The position numbers and the translations under genes are program-made. A stretch of 64,000 nucleotides of DNA, from assembly GCA_021772935.1 (NCBI GenBank), contig JAJFLA010000046.1, positions 186,001 to 250,000 of the forward strand. The letters are read 5' to 3'. Below are positions 1 to 8,839 of the stretch, piece by piece (the first letter of the stretch is position 1; each line of letters opens with the position of its first letter). Origin of the DNA: Gammaproteobacteria bacterium (GTDB lineage: Bacteria; Pseudomonadota; Gammaproteobacteria; Xanthomonadales; SZUA-36). The notes under the pieces were generated by a model, which saw only the letters and a list, made by a program, of their open reading frames with translations, was not told the origin of the DNA and searched no databases.

Positions 1-1773
1 CAAATGCGTGAGGCCAGAATCACTCAGGGCCAATCCCAGCCACTAACTGCCCAATACCTCTATGACCAGGGCTTGGATGAACTCACTCCGGGGGTAGTGG
101 ACCGACAACGGGCACGATCCCGGTTCAGGCGGAGTTACAGTTTGGCGGTCACAACCGGGCAGGTTGATTTGCAAGACCTTTCGTTGTTGCAGATCTGTGC
201 GCTGGTCAGTCCTGGAGATAAGAGCCTTATTTTGTGTTCAAAGGTCAGTGTAAAGACTTCCTATGAACGACTGCTTGCCTGTGGAGTTCCAAGATTCTCC
301 ACCCAGGCGATGCTCTTGTGGACACAGATACTGGTCAATAATGGGCAGCAGTCAGAGGCCTTTGTTGTCATGGATCACCTGCTGGACGAGGTTCATCTCT
401 ACCGTCATTCACTACCGGGGGTGTTGGGTAATTGGTACCAGGAACATCATCAACACCTGTTCGATACTTATCTGGCGATGTCGCTAAACGATCCTGCAGC
501 GCAAGCTAAGGGTGACGGATTCGCATCACTACTGGCTTTAAGCAAAATCCGGACTATCCAAAAATATACCAGTTCTGTTTCGGCTTCAAATACGAGTTTT
601 AACGCGCCTGATCTGTTGCGAGCCCAGTTGGCACAACGTATGAATTTGGCGACCGGGCAAAGCCTGTTGACTATGAATAATGATATCAATCAGAGCCTAG
701 CCAAAATTCGGTCGGTGTTTAAGGAAAAAGTTGCCTATCTTTCCAGAGCAGGATTACAAAAGTACCTGCGCAGCCTTGCCAGTGACGAAGAAATACTGAC
801 ATTCCATATCAGTGCGACAAGCGCGCATGTATGGCTTGGGCACAAAGGCAAGGTTCAGCATCGAAGCATTGCAAATCCAGCCTATGTATATTCCGCCCTA
901 CAACAATCCCGGCAAGGGTTGGCAGACATCGGTAAATCTGCGTTTGAAAGGAAAATGGATGAACTGGGTCGCCGCTTGCTCGCCCCGGTTGCTGATTTGT
1001 TAACGAAAACGATCTATTGGATTCCAGCTGGCCCATTACTGGGGTTTCCTTTGGATGCGACCCGGTTGAATGGACGCTATCTGGTTGAAGGCCACAGCAT
1101 AGTGAATCTGACGTCTTTTCCAGTGAATACAAATCCAAAGGCCAGTTTACAAGTTGGAGCACTGCAACATGTGTTCCTGGCCGGTCACCCTCAGGACTAC
1201 ACCGGAGACTATGCAACCCGCCTCAACACATCAACTGAAATTCGTGCGATTGCTGACATTTTTGTTGGACCGAGACTACGCATTGTCCAGGGTGCAGCGC
1301 TGTTACTGGATGAGTTCGAGAGCGAGGATTTCAAACAGGCTGGTCTGGTGCACCTGTCAATGCCCGGTATCATCGACCTAAAACATCCCGAACAGTCTAG
1401 TTTCGAGCTTTCCGGAAGTGAAAGTGGAATAAAGCGACCAGCATTCAGACCGGAACACATCCAGTCACAACAGTTAGATACCAAGTTGGTTTTTCTGAGT
1501 GCAAGCACCATGCAAGATTCACCACTTTCAAGCTTTAACAATCATCTGGGTCTTGTTTCAGATTTTCTGGATGTGGGTGTACATTCTGTGATCACGTCGT
1601 TATGGGCAAAGGGTGTAGAGGTTGGCGAAACTTTTATGGCAGATTTCTACCGTAATCTTGAAGATTCAGGCAATACTGCAGCTGCGCTACGTGCTGCCAA
1701 GCTTGAGTTTTTGCACAAACATACTGATAAGGATCTTTATGATTGGGCCAGTTTTCAGCTTTATATAGAGTAA
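1..1773 (+). CDS. CHAT-domain protein, 5' end cut by window edge
   Basis: The frame is open from the first base, so the true start may lie upstream. The C-terminal ~220 residues have the layout of a CHAT (caspase-like) domain: a strand-loop ending LVHLSMPG, then KLVFLSAS, then VGVHSVITSLW and the closing AALRAAKLEFL helix. The N-terminal ~250 residues are helical and probably repeat-like. In active CHAT proteases the two catalytic positions are His in an H-x-A-T-H-G motif and Cys in LSAC; here they read Pro (about residue 454, numbering from the ATG at base 4) and Ser (about 501). The protein is therefore probably a non-proteolytic CHAT member. The gene ends on the plus strand, convergent with the ThDP enzyme gene. 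Confidence 0.75.
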   Translation, partial: QMREARITQGQSQPLTAQYLYDQGLDELTPGVVDRQRARSRFRRSYSLAVTTGQVDLQDLSLLQICALVSPGDKSLILCSKVSVKTSYERLLACGVPRFSTQAMLLWTQILVNNGQQSEAFVVMDHLLDEVHLYRHSLPGVLGNWYQEHHQHLFDTYLAMSLNDPAAQAKGDGFASLLALSKIRTIQKYTSSVSASNTSFNAPDLLRAQLAQRMNLATGQSLLTMNNDINQSLAKIRSVFKEKVAYLSRAGLQKYLRSLASDEEILTFHISATSAHVWLGHKGKVQHRSIANPAYVYSALQQSRQGLADIGKSAFERKMDELGRRLLAPVADLLTKTIYWIPAGPLLGFPLDATRLNGRYLVEGHSIVNLTSFPVNTNPKASLQVGALQHVFLAGHPQDYTGDYATRLNTSTEIRAIADIFVGPRLRIVQGAALLLDEFESEDFKQAGLVHLSMPGIIDLKHPEQSSFELSGSESGIKRPAFRPEHIQSQQLDTKLVFLSASTMQDSPLSSFNNHLGLVSDFLDVGVHSVITSLWAKGVEVGETFMADFYRNLEDSGNTAAALRAAKLEFLHKHTDKDLYDWASFQLYIE

Positions 1774-1781
1774 TCAGGATA

Positions 1782-3332
1782 TTACTGAATAACCATCGCC
1801 TCGATCAAACGTGGTCCATGTTCTTTCATCGCCAGGGCAAACTGCTGATGAAATTCTTCGGCCGTGGTCGCTTGTGTAGCGGGAACTCCCATTCCTTGAG
1901 CAATATCGACCCAGTTGATATCTGGTTTTGAAAGATCAAACATCGAAAGTGTTTTTGCGGTCGGCTGACCAGCACCGACACGCATCAGTTCGATATTGAG
2001 AATGGCATAGCTGCGGTTGTTCATTATGACCACAGTAACATCTGTATTTTCCCTGGCCATCGACCAGAGGGCCTGAACGGTGTACATCGCACTGCCGTCT
2101 GCCTGCAGCGCAACGACCTTGCGATCAGGACAAGCCATCGCCGCACCCAGGCTCAACGGCAGACCCTGGCCGATGGCACCACCGGTCAGGGTCAGCCAAT
2201 CATGTGCGGGCGCATTGGCGGTAGCAGGAAACATGGCCAGACCACAGGTTGCTGCCTCGTCTGAGACAATGGCATTTTCCGGCATTAACTGACTCACACT
2301 TTGGGCAATGGCCAGAGGTGAAAGAATACCTGAAGGTGGAGATTGTAAGGCTGTGGGTGGTACTACTATTGCTGGCTCTGTCACACCCAGTTCCGCTGCG
2401 ACTTGCAATAGTGCACTCAGCACATCCTGATCAACCTCGGCCAACGTCAGCAATTCGCAATTGTCAGGTGTTAATTGGCTTGGTTTACCGGGATAGGCAA
2501 AAAATGACACGGGTGCAGCCGCGCCGATCAGTACAATTTGTTCAAGATCACCCAGTTGCTCCATGGCCTGTTCAGCAAAATATGGCAGACGTTCTACAGC
2601 AACCCTGCCAACACCACGTTGAAGTCGGGCGGGGAATGTTTCACAAACGATACGTGCGCCAGTGGCCCTTGCGATAGCACCGGCTGCAGCAAGACTATCC
2701 TCGCGTAAGGCATGGCCACCCACAAACAGTGCTGTGTTTTTTTTATTGGTGAGTGCCCTGGCTGTCGCAGAGATGACGCTAACGGGTATCGCAGTGGGTT
2801 TTGCTAAGGGTAGGGCGGGTGACGCTAATGTGGCTTCTTCCCAGGCATGGTTGGCGGGTGCAACCAGGGTCGCGACCTTGCCCCAACCCTGCATCGACGC
2901 CTGTACTGCCATGGCGCCGGATGCCGCAAGGTCGTTAGCTGATTCTGAGACCCTGACCCAGTCCGAAGAAAGTTTTGCATGTGCTGGCACATCTGAGGTT
3001 AATGGTGAGTCGTATTGCAGGTGATAACTCGCATGGTCGCCAACGATATTGAGCAAAGGAACATGGGCTCGTTTTGCGTTGTGTTGATTCGCCATCGAGT
3101 TAGAAAACCCTGAACCGAGATGCAGCAGTGTGACAGCGGGTTTGTCACTCATCCGACCATAACCATCTGCCGCACCCGAAACCACACCCTCAAACAAACA
3201 CAGAACCGCATGCATCTTTTCATGCTTGCCAATCGCTGAGACAAGCTGCATCTCTGATGTGCCCGGGTTGGCAAAACACACTTCCACGCCAGCCTCGACG
3301 AGGGTTTCAAGCAGTGCTTCTGCACCGTTCAT
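1782..3332 (-). CDS. ThDP-dependent decarboxylase/synthase, benzoylformate decarboxylase-like
   Basis: 516 residues, shorter than typical acetolactate synthase and near the length of benzoylformate decarboxylase. N-terminal pyrimidine-binding domain has NPGTS (residues 22-26), the ThDP glutamate E48 in LCLFEG and a histidine H71 in TLLHLGSG, at the positions of Glu47 and His70 of benzoylformate decarboxylase. The C-terminal cofactor motif reads ADGSAMY followed by MNNRSY, with Ala replacing the first Gly of GDG. Start codon overlaps the stop of the FAD dehydrogenase gene (ATGA). Likely decarboxylates a 2-oxoacid made by that neighbour; an acetolactate-synthase-type carboligase is the alternative. 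Substrate is unknown. Confidence 0.8.
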   Translation of the reverse strand: MNGAEALLETLVEAGVEVCFANPGTSEMQLVSAIGKHEKMHAVLCLFEGVVSGAADGYGRMSDKPAVTLLHLGSGFSNSMANQHNAKRAHVPLLNIVGDHASYHLQYDSPLTSDVPAHAKLSSDWVRVSESANDLAASGAMAVQASMQGWGKVATLVAPANHAWEEATLASPALPLAKPTAIPVSVISATARALTNKKNTALFVGGHALREDSLAAAGAIARATGARIVCETFPARLQRGVGRVAVERLPYFAEQAMEQLGDLEQIVLIGAAAPVSFFAYPGKPSQLTPDNCELLTLAEVDQDVLSALLQVAAELGVTEPAIVVPPTALQSPPSGILSPLAIAQSVSQLMPENAIVSDEAATCGLAMFPATANAPAHDWLTLTGGAIGQGLPLSLGAAMACPDRKVVALQADGSAMYTVQALWSMARENTDVTVVIMNNRSYAILNIELMRVGAGQPTAKTLSMFDLSKPDINWVDIAQGMGVPATQATTAEEFHQQFALAMKEHGPRLIEAMVIQ

Positions 3333-4741
3333 TGTGACGTAGCCGTTTCTTCAAAAATCTTACCCGGGTTGAGAATACCTTTTGGATCCAGCGCCTGTTT
3401 CAGCGTTTTCATCAGTGCTATCTCATCCGGGCTACGTGAGTGCTTCAGGTATTGACGTTTATCAAGGCCAATACCGTGTTCAGCTGAAATTACACCATGG
3501 CGTCTACCAAGTGCTTCATAAACAATGCTTTGAACAGCGTCTACAGTAGCTGGATCAAAATTTCCAACGCCGATAACAACATGAATATTACCGTCACCCA
3601 GGTGGCCAAAAACAACCATCTGTGAATGCGGCCAGCGATCTGTCAACTGCTTACGGACCTCGTCAACGTATCCATCCATTTGCGAGATGGCCAGACTGAT
3701 ATCGAACAGAATCGGTGGAAAGAGCTTTTCTGTCAGCCCTTCAATGTCATCGCGAATGGCCCAGAGGTTTTCGCGTTGCTGTTTGCTCTGTGCGATGACC
3801 GCATCAACAATGGTTTCTGATTCAAATGCCTCTTCCAACGCAGTTTCAAAACGAGCCTTGTCGGATTCCTGATGCCCACCGGTTGATTCGAGCAAGACGT
3901 AAAACCGGTGTGAGGATGCCAGGGGTTGGCCATGTTTGCTGCCATCACCAACAATCAACTTATAGAAATCATTCCACATGACTTCGAATGCACTCAATGT
4001 ACCACCCAGTGCGGAATCCATATCACGCAGGAAATGCCCCAATTGTTCAAAGTTTTCAACCGCGACCAGGGCAGTGTTACCTGAACGTGGCAGAGGTCGC
4101 AGCCGCAGTACGGCACGGGTGACAATACCCAGCGTGCCTTCAGAACCAATAAACAGCTGCTTCAGGTCATAACCCGTATTGTTCTTGATGACGCTGTTGA
4201 GTGATGAAATGATGGTGCCATCAGCAAGCACAGCCTCAACACCCAGTAATTGCTCACGGGTCATGCCATAGCGAATAACACTGTTACCACCTGCATTGGT
4301 GGAAATATTACCACCTATGGTGCAACTCCCCCGCGCCCCCAAATCCAGTGGGAATAACAATTCAGCTTCCTCGGCAGTCTCCTGAACCTTTTGTAATGGC
4401 ACACCGGCCTCGACGGTGACAGTGCGGTTGATGGTATCAACCTTTTCGATGCGGTTCATGCGCTCCAGTGAGAGTACGATATCTTCTTTTCCTGCCCTGG
4501 CTCCACCGACCAAACCGGTAACACCACCATGGGTGACAACCCCCTGACCGACAGCGTGGCAGAGCTTTAGAACTTCCGATAATTCTGCAGTGCTGCGTGG
4601 ACGGATAATAGCCTTTGCCAGGCAACCACCCATGGGTGGCCAGGCGTCAGAACGAGCCTTGACATCATCACCGAGTAGTACACCACCAGGAGAAACAACC
4701 TTTTCGATGTTTTTTATGAGTTTATTTATTTGTATATTCAA
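3329..4741 (-). CDS. FAD-linked D-2-hydroxyacid dehydrogenase (GlcD/D-2HGDH/D-LDH family)
   Basis: 470 residues with an N-terminal FAD_binding_4 domain (THGGVTGLVGG, IGGNISTNAGG, the IGSEGTLGIVT motif) and a C-terminal FAD-oxidase domain with GHLGDGNIH and SAEHGIG, the metal/substrate histidine motifs of this family. It would oxidise a D-2-hydroxyacid to the 2-oxoacid and pass electrons to a carrier such as ETF, quinone or cytochrome. The stop overlaps the ThDP gene start by 4 bases and the aldehyde dehydrogenase gene ends 4 bases upstream, so the three are surely co-transcribed. Exact substrate cannot be read from the sequence. Confidence 0.88.
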   Translation of the reverse strand: MNIQINKLIKNIEKVVSPGGVLLGDDVKARSDAWPPMGGCLAKAIIRPRSTAELSEVLKLCHAVGQGVVTHGGVTGLVGGARAGKEDIVLSLERMNRIEKVDTINRTVTVEAGVPLQKVQETAEEAELLFPLDLGARGSCTIGGNISTNAGGNSVIRYGMTREQLLGVEAVLADGTIISSLNSVIKNNTGYDLKQLFIGSEGTLGIVTRAVLRLRPLPRSGNTALVAVENFEQLGHFLRDMDSALGGTLSAFEVMWNDFYKLIVGDGSKHGQPLASSHRFYVLLESTGGHQESDKARFETALEEAFESETIVDAVIAQSKQQRENLWAIRDDIEGLTEKLFPPILFDISLAISQMDGYVDEVRKQLTDRWPHSQMVVFGHLGDGNIHVVIGVGNFDPATVDAVQSIVYEALGRRHGVISAEHGIGLDKRQYLKHSRSPDEIALMKTLKQALDPKGILNPGKIFEETATSQ

Positions 4742-4745
4742 TGAG

Positions 4746-6200
4746 TTATAGCTTTCTTTTAAGAATCATATTCAACATCCTGTTTGCCAGTTTACCGTAG
4801 GGTGGAGCGAGAAATTTCAATGCACTGAAACCCGCCTGGTAAAACACGGGTCGCAATTTCGAGAAAGTGACAAAGCCTTCATAGCCATGATAGTGCCCCA
4901 TGCCACTTGGACCCACACCACCAAATGGCAGATCATGTTGACCAGGGTGGAGCAGGGCATCATTGACACAAACGCCTCCTGACATTACGTGATCAAGATA
5001 GAACGACTGCAAGCTTCGGTCGTTGGTGAAGGGATAAAATGCCAGTGGGCGATCACGCTTGTTAATATAATCAAGTACTGCTTGTTGCTCCTTGTAGGGG
5101 ATGACCGGCATGATCGGGCCAAAGATTTCTCTTTGCAGCAGGATCATGTCATCGGATGGGTTCAATACCAGGTGCGGTGGCATTTTTCTCAGACCGGCTG
5201 TTGAAACCTGGCCTTCTGCCAAATTGACAAGCGTTGCACCGTGTTGGCTTGCATCGGTGAGGGCTTCGTTGAGACGTTCAAAGGCTTTTTGGTCGATGAT
5301 CGAAGTATAGTCAGGGCTGTTGATATCCGGGCAATGTTTATTTACCCAGGCTTTCGCAATATCAACAAATTCATCGATACGGTCTTCTGGCACAAAAACG
5401 TAATCAACATTGACACAGATCTGGCCAGCATTGAATAGCTTGGCAAACATGATGCGTTCAACGGCTTTTTTTAACGGGTAATCGGGTGCGATAACTGCCG
5501 GTGACTTACCACCCAATTCCAAGGTAACCGGTGTCAGGGTTTTGGCGGCAGAGGCCATGACGGCTTTACCGGTTGCTCCTGAACCGGTAAACAACAGGTG
5601 GTCAAACGGCAATTGGGAAAATTGGATTCCAACACTGCCTGTTTCCTCAAAAAAACTCAGCTTTTCTGATGGGAAGTAGTCTGGCATAAGCTTGATCAAA
5701 AGACGGCTCAAATGACGCGAGTTTTCGGACATTTTAACCATGGCACAATTACCAGCGGCAAAGATGTAGGTCAGCGGTGTGAACGCAAGTTGGACAGGGA
5801 AATTCCATGGCACAATCACGCCAACAACACCGAGTGGTTGTGGTATCACTCGATTTTTCGCACCTGGGTATAGTGTAAATTCAATCTCACGTTTCTGGAT
5901 TTTCATCCACTTTTTCAAGTGTTTCATTGCAAAATTGAAACCATCCAAAACCATGATGACTTCAGCCAACATGGTCTCATGACGGGAGCGGTTGCCGTAA
6001 TCTTCACTAATCGCCGTAACGATTGCTTCACGGTTCTCACTCAACATATTTTTTAAGGTATGCAGGTCTTTTTTGCGTTGTTCCAGGTTCGGGTTTGGGT
6101 TCGCATGGTATGCCGCGCGTTGCTGTTCGAGGCAGGTGGTTAGCTCCGACCTTGTGGCGTCCTGATAATTATGCTGTGGGTCTTCCATTACGCTACTCAC
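4746..6200 (-). CDS. NAD(P)-dependent aldehyde dehydrogenase, coniferyl-aldehyde dehydrogenase type
   Basis: 484 residues of the ALDH superfamily. Visible motifs: PWNFP (131-135), FTGSGATGK (204-212), general base E228 in LELGGKSP and catalytic C262 in NAGQIC. The lack of a long N-terminal extension, the VCVND segment and the hydrophobic C-terminal tail (FLAPPYGK...LNMILKRKL) match the class III/coniferyl aldehyde dehydrogenase (CalB) branch, in which the tail associates with membrane. First gene of the three-gene operon; it would oxidise the aldehyde produced by the ThDP enzyme. The start is a GTG with AGAGAGG six bases upstream; an in-frame ATG at 6188 is an alternative. Confidence 0.88.
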   Translation of the reverse strand: MSSVMEDPQHNYQDATRSELTTCLEQQRAAYHANPNPNLEQRKKDLHTLKNMLSENREAIVTAISEDYGNRSRHETMLAEVIMVLDGFNFAMKHLKKWMKIQKREIEFTLYPGAKNRVIPQPLGVVGVIVPWNFPVQLAFTPLTYIFAAGNCAMVKMSENSRHLSRLLIKLMPDYFPSEKLSFFEETGSVGIQFSQLPFDHLLFTGSGATGKAVMASAAKTLTPVTLELGGKSPAVIAPDYPLKKAVERIMFAKLFNAGQICVNVDYVFVPEDRIDEFVDIAKAWVNKHCPDINSPDYTSIIDQKAFERLNEALTDASQHGATLVNLAEGQVSTAGLRKMPPHLVLNPSDDMILLQREIFGPIMPVIPYKEQQAVLDYINKRDRPLAFYPFTNDRSLQSFYLDHVMSGGVCVNDALLHPGQHDLPFGGVGPSGMGHYHGYEGFVTFSKLRPVFYQAGFSALKFLAPPYGKLANRMLNMILKRKL

Positions 6201-6274
6201 TATTCACCTCTCTCAAGATCGTTAATTCGATGGGTTCAAATTTTACTCGATTTGAGTGACTGAATGTCGGCCGT

Positions 6275-6805
6275 CTACAGTATCCCTCCCAGGAAAAACG
6301 CCGATAGCTCAGCGCGACCACTTAGCCCGGCCTTACGGTAGAGTACGTGGGCCTGCTGTTTGATCGATTGAAACGTTCCCCCTCTTAATTCGGCAATTTC
6401 CTTAAAACTCAGACCCTTCATAAGGTAAAACGCGATTTCCTTTTCCTTCGATGAAAAGTCCCATTGTGTGAGTTGTTTATCGATCGCAATTCTGAGCTCA
6501 TCAAGCAAGTTCTGTTCTTTGTCCTGCCAACGAGTGGTTTCTTCGCAGGCTTTTTCGAGATTTTTTTGCAAATCTTTTTCCAACCGTCGTGCAATTCGAA
6601 GCTGATCCCAAAAATAGACAGCACCTGCAACCGCAGCAAACATGATGATGAATTCGATAGTAACGTGAAAAACGGTGGCGCCAACAGCCAGATCATCGAC
6701 AATATCCCACACAATCAAAACGGCAACCAGAATAAAGAGGACCATGGGGACTACGAGTGCCGCAAGCCCGTGCTCAGTCGGTATTGTTCTAATTCTTCTA
6801 AGCAT
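6275..6805 (-). CDS. Membrane-anchored LuxR-type helix-turn-helix protein, copy 1
   Basis: 176 residues: two hydrophobic segments (about 15-35 and 45-65), a charged coiled-coil linker (RRLEKDLQKNLEKACEE) and a C-terminal LuxR/GerE-type HTH (SSKEKEIAFYLMKGLSFKEIA...SIKQQAHVLYRKAG). It is likely an inner-membrane one-component regulator whose DNA-binding domain faces the cytoplasm. RBS GGAGAGGG precedes the ATG. It lies directly downstream of the 12-haem cytochrome gene and is about 60% identical by eye to the protein at 16103-16633. What it senses and controls is unknown; the cytochrome cluster is the obvious candidate. Confidence 0.75.
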   Translation of the reverse strand: MLRRIRTIPTEHGLAALVVPMVLFILVAVLIVWDIVDDLAVGATVFHVTIEFIIMFAAVAGAVYFWDQLRIARRLEKDLQKNLEKACEETTRWQDKEQNLLDELRIAIDKQLTQWDFSSKEKEIAFYLMKGLSFKEIAELRGGTFQSIKQQAHVLYRKAGLSGRAELSAFFLGGIL

Positions 6806-6936
6806 ATGACCCTCTCCAAGGCATAAGGTGAATCGCTATTTATCCAATGTCAAAAATAATGTTTTTGCTTTTATTTATGATAGTCGTTGTTTCCCGATTA
6901 ATACAAATAAATTTGACCTTCGAAATACCGAGCGTC

Positions 6937-7033
6937 AACCTTAGGGAAGCTCTGATCTATTCATGAAATCGTATCTCGCCTAAGGGCGCCTTCTCTTGGT
7001 GCAACCAGGATAAATCAGAGGTTCCTTAGGGTT
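6937..7033. repeat. Imperfect inverted-repeat element overlapping the multihaem gene stop
   Basis: The two ends form about 26 bp of imperfect inverted repeat: left end reads AACCTTAGGGAAGCTCTGAT, right end on the minus strand AACCCTAAGGAACCTCTGAT. The TAA stop of the multihaem cytochrome gene lies inside the right arm. It could be a small MITE-like repeat or act as a transcription terminator hairpin. Right-arm-like half copies occur at 46644-46659 and 56932-56946. Confidence 0.5.
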
Positions 7034-8837
7034 TGTAGTCCTCTCCATCATGTTTTTCTCCATGGCAGTTCAGATAGCAAGTGCCGGCGTACTGTCCATT
7101 GTCTATCCAGGTTGGCTCAGTAAACCCACCTTCGCCAGTAATCTCGAACGTTTGACCAGCAAAGCTGGAAGTGAGCAGGAAATTGATCAGATGTGGGTAG
7201 ACGGCCGAGCCATGCGGGTCGTGGCAGTTGATACAGGAGGTGTTTTCTTCAAGAACGTGTTTTTTATGGGGAAAAGAATCGTCGTTGAACAAGCTACCGC
7301 TGTCATGGCATTTAAAACAGAGATTGTCTGCAGCGTTATTAAAGCTGGACTGGGGGTCAAATTCATATCTCAAAGCAAGCATGCCTTCTTTACTGGAACC
7401 GTGTGGCCCAGCAGGGCCTGTACCACCCGCGGCAGGCGAGCTGCTGCTGCTGTGGCAATCACCACAAAAAATATGGCTTGTAGCGCGATTCAGGGGAATA
7501 TCATTTCGAAGACTGGGAACCTCGCTGTCATTGCTCGGGTTGTTGCTGGTAATCGGGTGATAGGAGAGTAATGCAGAGTTACTGGGATCAAGTTTGTTAC
7601 GCAGGTTGTAGACACCATCACTACGCGACATATTATAGGTCCTGGCAGTTGAACAGCGGCGGTAGCCACAGGCATGGTCCCCCGGCACACCATGACACTT
7701 GAAACAGACTTCGTACTCGTACCGCACTTCGGCTTGGACCGCGCCACCAGCAGTGATACCACTTATACCTGCAAGACTGCCATTGATGGAAGGTGCGAGC
7801 ATATGCACTGAGCCCATGGGGTTGACAGGGTTAAAGGAAATCATGGGAGCGGCAGGGCGCCCGTTACTGGCGTGTGGGTTGTGGCAATCCTCGCACTCAA
7901 CGTGCAACGGCATGCTAAGAGGGTTTTCATTCCGTGCCGCATCGTGGGCTATGCTGGGTGTTTGCTCCACCGGGTGGCGATAAAAATTTTGCAGATCACG
8001 CTGAATATTCTGGCTAGCAACACTGCCATCATGGCAGCGGTAGCAGGTTATTTCTTCGAGATCTTTTACCAGTCTTGCTGGCGTTGCAGCATCGTGTGGA
8101 GCGTGACAATTCATACAAGCGTTTTCTCTTACGTTTTGACCTTTCCAGGCAGGCTTGCGTTCAGACCAGGGGTCGGTACCTGCGGGGGCTGCAGTCGATG
8201 TTGCGTGTGAACTGCTTGCCCAACTCCAACCCGCCCCCCTATAGTTGTGGCAGCTTGTGCAAAGTTCTCCGTTCAATGTTGATTTTTGAAGGAATGGTGG
8301 AATGGTGTTGTTGTGTGCATCGTGGCAGGAGATACATTGGACCTCACCGTTGTTGAGTGGCAAATTCACGCTGTTGGGATTAGCGAGTTCCGGATCAGAT
8401 ATCAACAGACCACTGTCATAGATAATTCCGATCGGGTGGTCATTGGACAGGTCAGGACCGAGATCAGACCTGCCAGTCATGAATGTGTTGCTCAGGTCGC
8501 TCGCGGCCGGGTTGTTGCCAAGCATATCACCAAGCGCAATAGTGCCATCATGACAAGACAAACAAAGTACGGAGGATCCACCCGCTTGACCCGCAACCGC
8601 ATCCGACGTACTGCTTTGGTAGTTGATATACCCAACTGCACGCCGGTTCCACAAAGGTGCGTCTGGGGCGGCGCTGTGTGGCGTATGGCAAAAAACACAA
8701 ATTCGGTCCTCAGCCTGACTCCTGAATGGTCCAGGCCCGCTAACTGACAAATTGTGTGGTGTGTCTGCTACGTTGCCAGCGGTGAGAGCACCTGAAGTCA
8801 GCAGAAGACATACAGCTAAAGTCAAGCTTGCGCGCAT
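7026..8837 (-). CDS. Secreted multihaem c-type cytochrome, 11 CXXCH plus one CX3CH
   Basis: 603 residues with a Sec signal peptide (LTLAVCLLLTSGALTAG) and no lipobox. Haem-binding motifs in order: CVFCH, CLSCH, CISCH, CTSCH, CMNCH, CYRCH, CEDCH, CFKCH, CGDCH, CFKCH, CINCH and near the C-terminus CYLNCH, which has three residues between the cysteines. Many further HxxH/HP histidines can give bis-His ligation. The first part (CVFCHTPH, CLSCHDGTIALGD, LGPDLSNDHPI, CISCHDAHN) repeats the layout of the two tetrahaem proteins in this cluster, so the gene probably grew from such a unit. Last gene of the operon, 2 bases after the NHL lipoprotein. Likely extracellular or outer-surface electron carrier; RBS GGGAG. 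Confidence 0.9.
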   Translation of the reverse strand: MRASLTLAVCLLLTSGALTAGNVADTPHNLSVSGPGPFRSQAEDRICVFCHTPHSAAPDAPLWNRRAVGYINYQSSTSDAVAGQAGGSSVLCLSCHDGTIALGDMLGNNPAASDLSNTFMTGRSDLGPDLSNDHPIGIIYDSGLLISDPELANPNSVNLPLNNGEVQCISCHDAHNNTIPPFLQKSTLNGELCTSCHNYRGAGWSWASSSHATSTAAPAGTDPWSERKPAWKGQNVRENACMNCHAPHDAATPARLVKDLEEITCYRCHDGSVASQNIQRDLQNFYRHPVEQTPSIAHDAARNENPLSMPLHVECEDCHNPHASNGRPAAPMISFNPVNPMGSVHMLAPSINGSLAGISGITAGGAVQAEVRYEYEVCFKCHGVPGDHACGYRRCSTARTYNMSRSDGVYNLRNKLDPSNSALLSYHPITSNNPSNDSEVPSLRNDIPLNRATSHIFCGDCHSSSSSPAAGGTGPAGPHGSSKEGMLALRYEFDPQSSFNNAADNLCFKCHDSGSLFNDDSFPHKKHVLEENTSCINCHDPHGSAVYPHLINFLLTSSFAGQTFEITGEGGFTEPTWIDNGQYAGTCYLNCHGEKHDGEDYKP

Positions 8838-8839
8838 TT

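Noticed and set aside
809-1216. 135-residue minus-strand frame inside the CHAT gene
   Set aside because: Shadow frame of a well-supported coding region.
2249-2677. 142-residue plus-strand frame antisense to the ThDP enzyme gene
   Set aside because: Lies wholly inside a clear gene on the other strand and has no family features or RBS.
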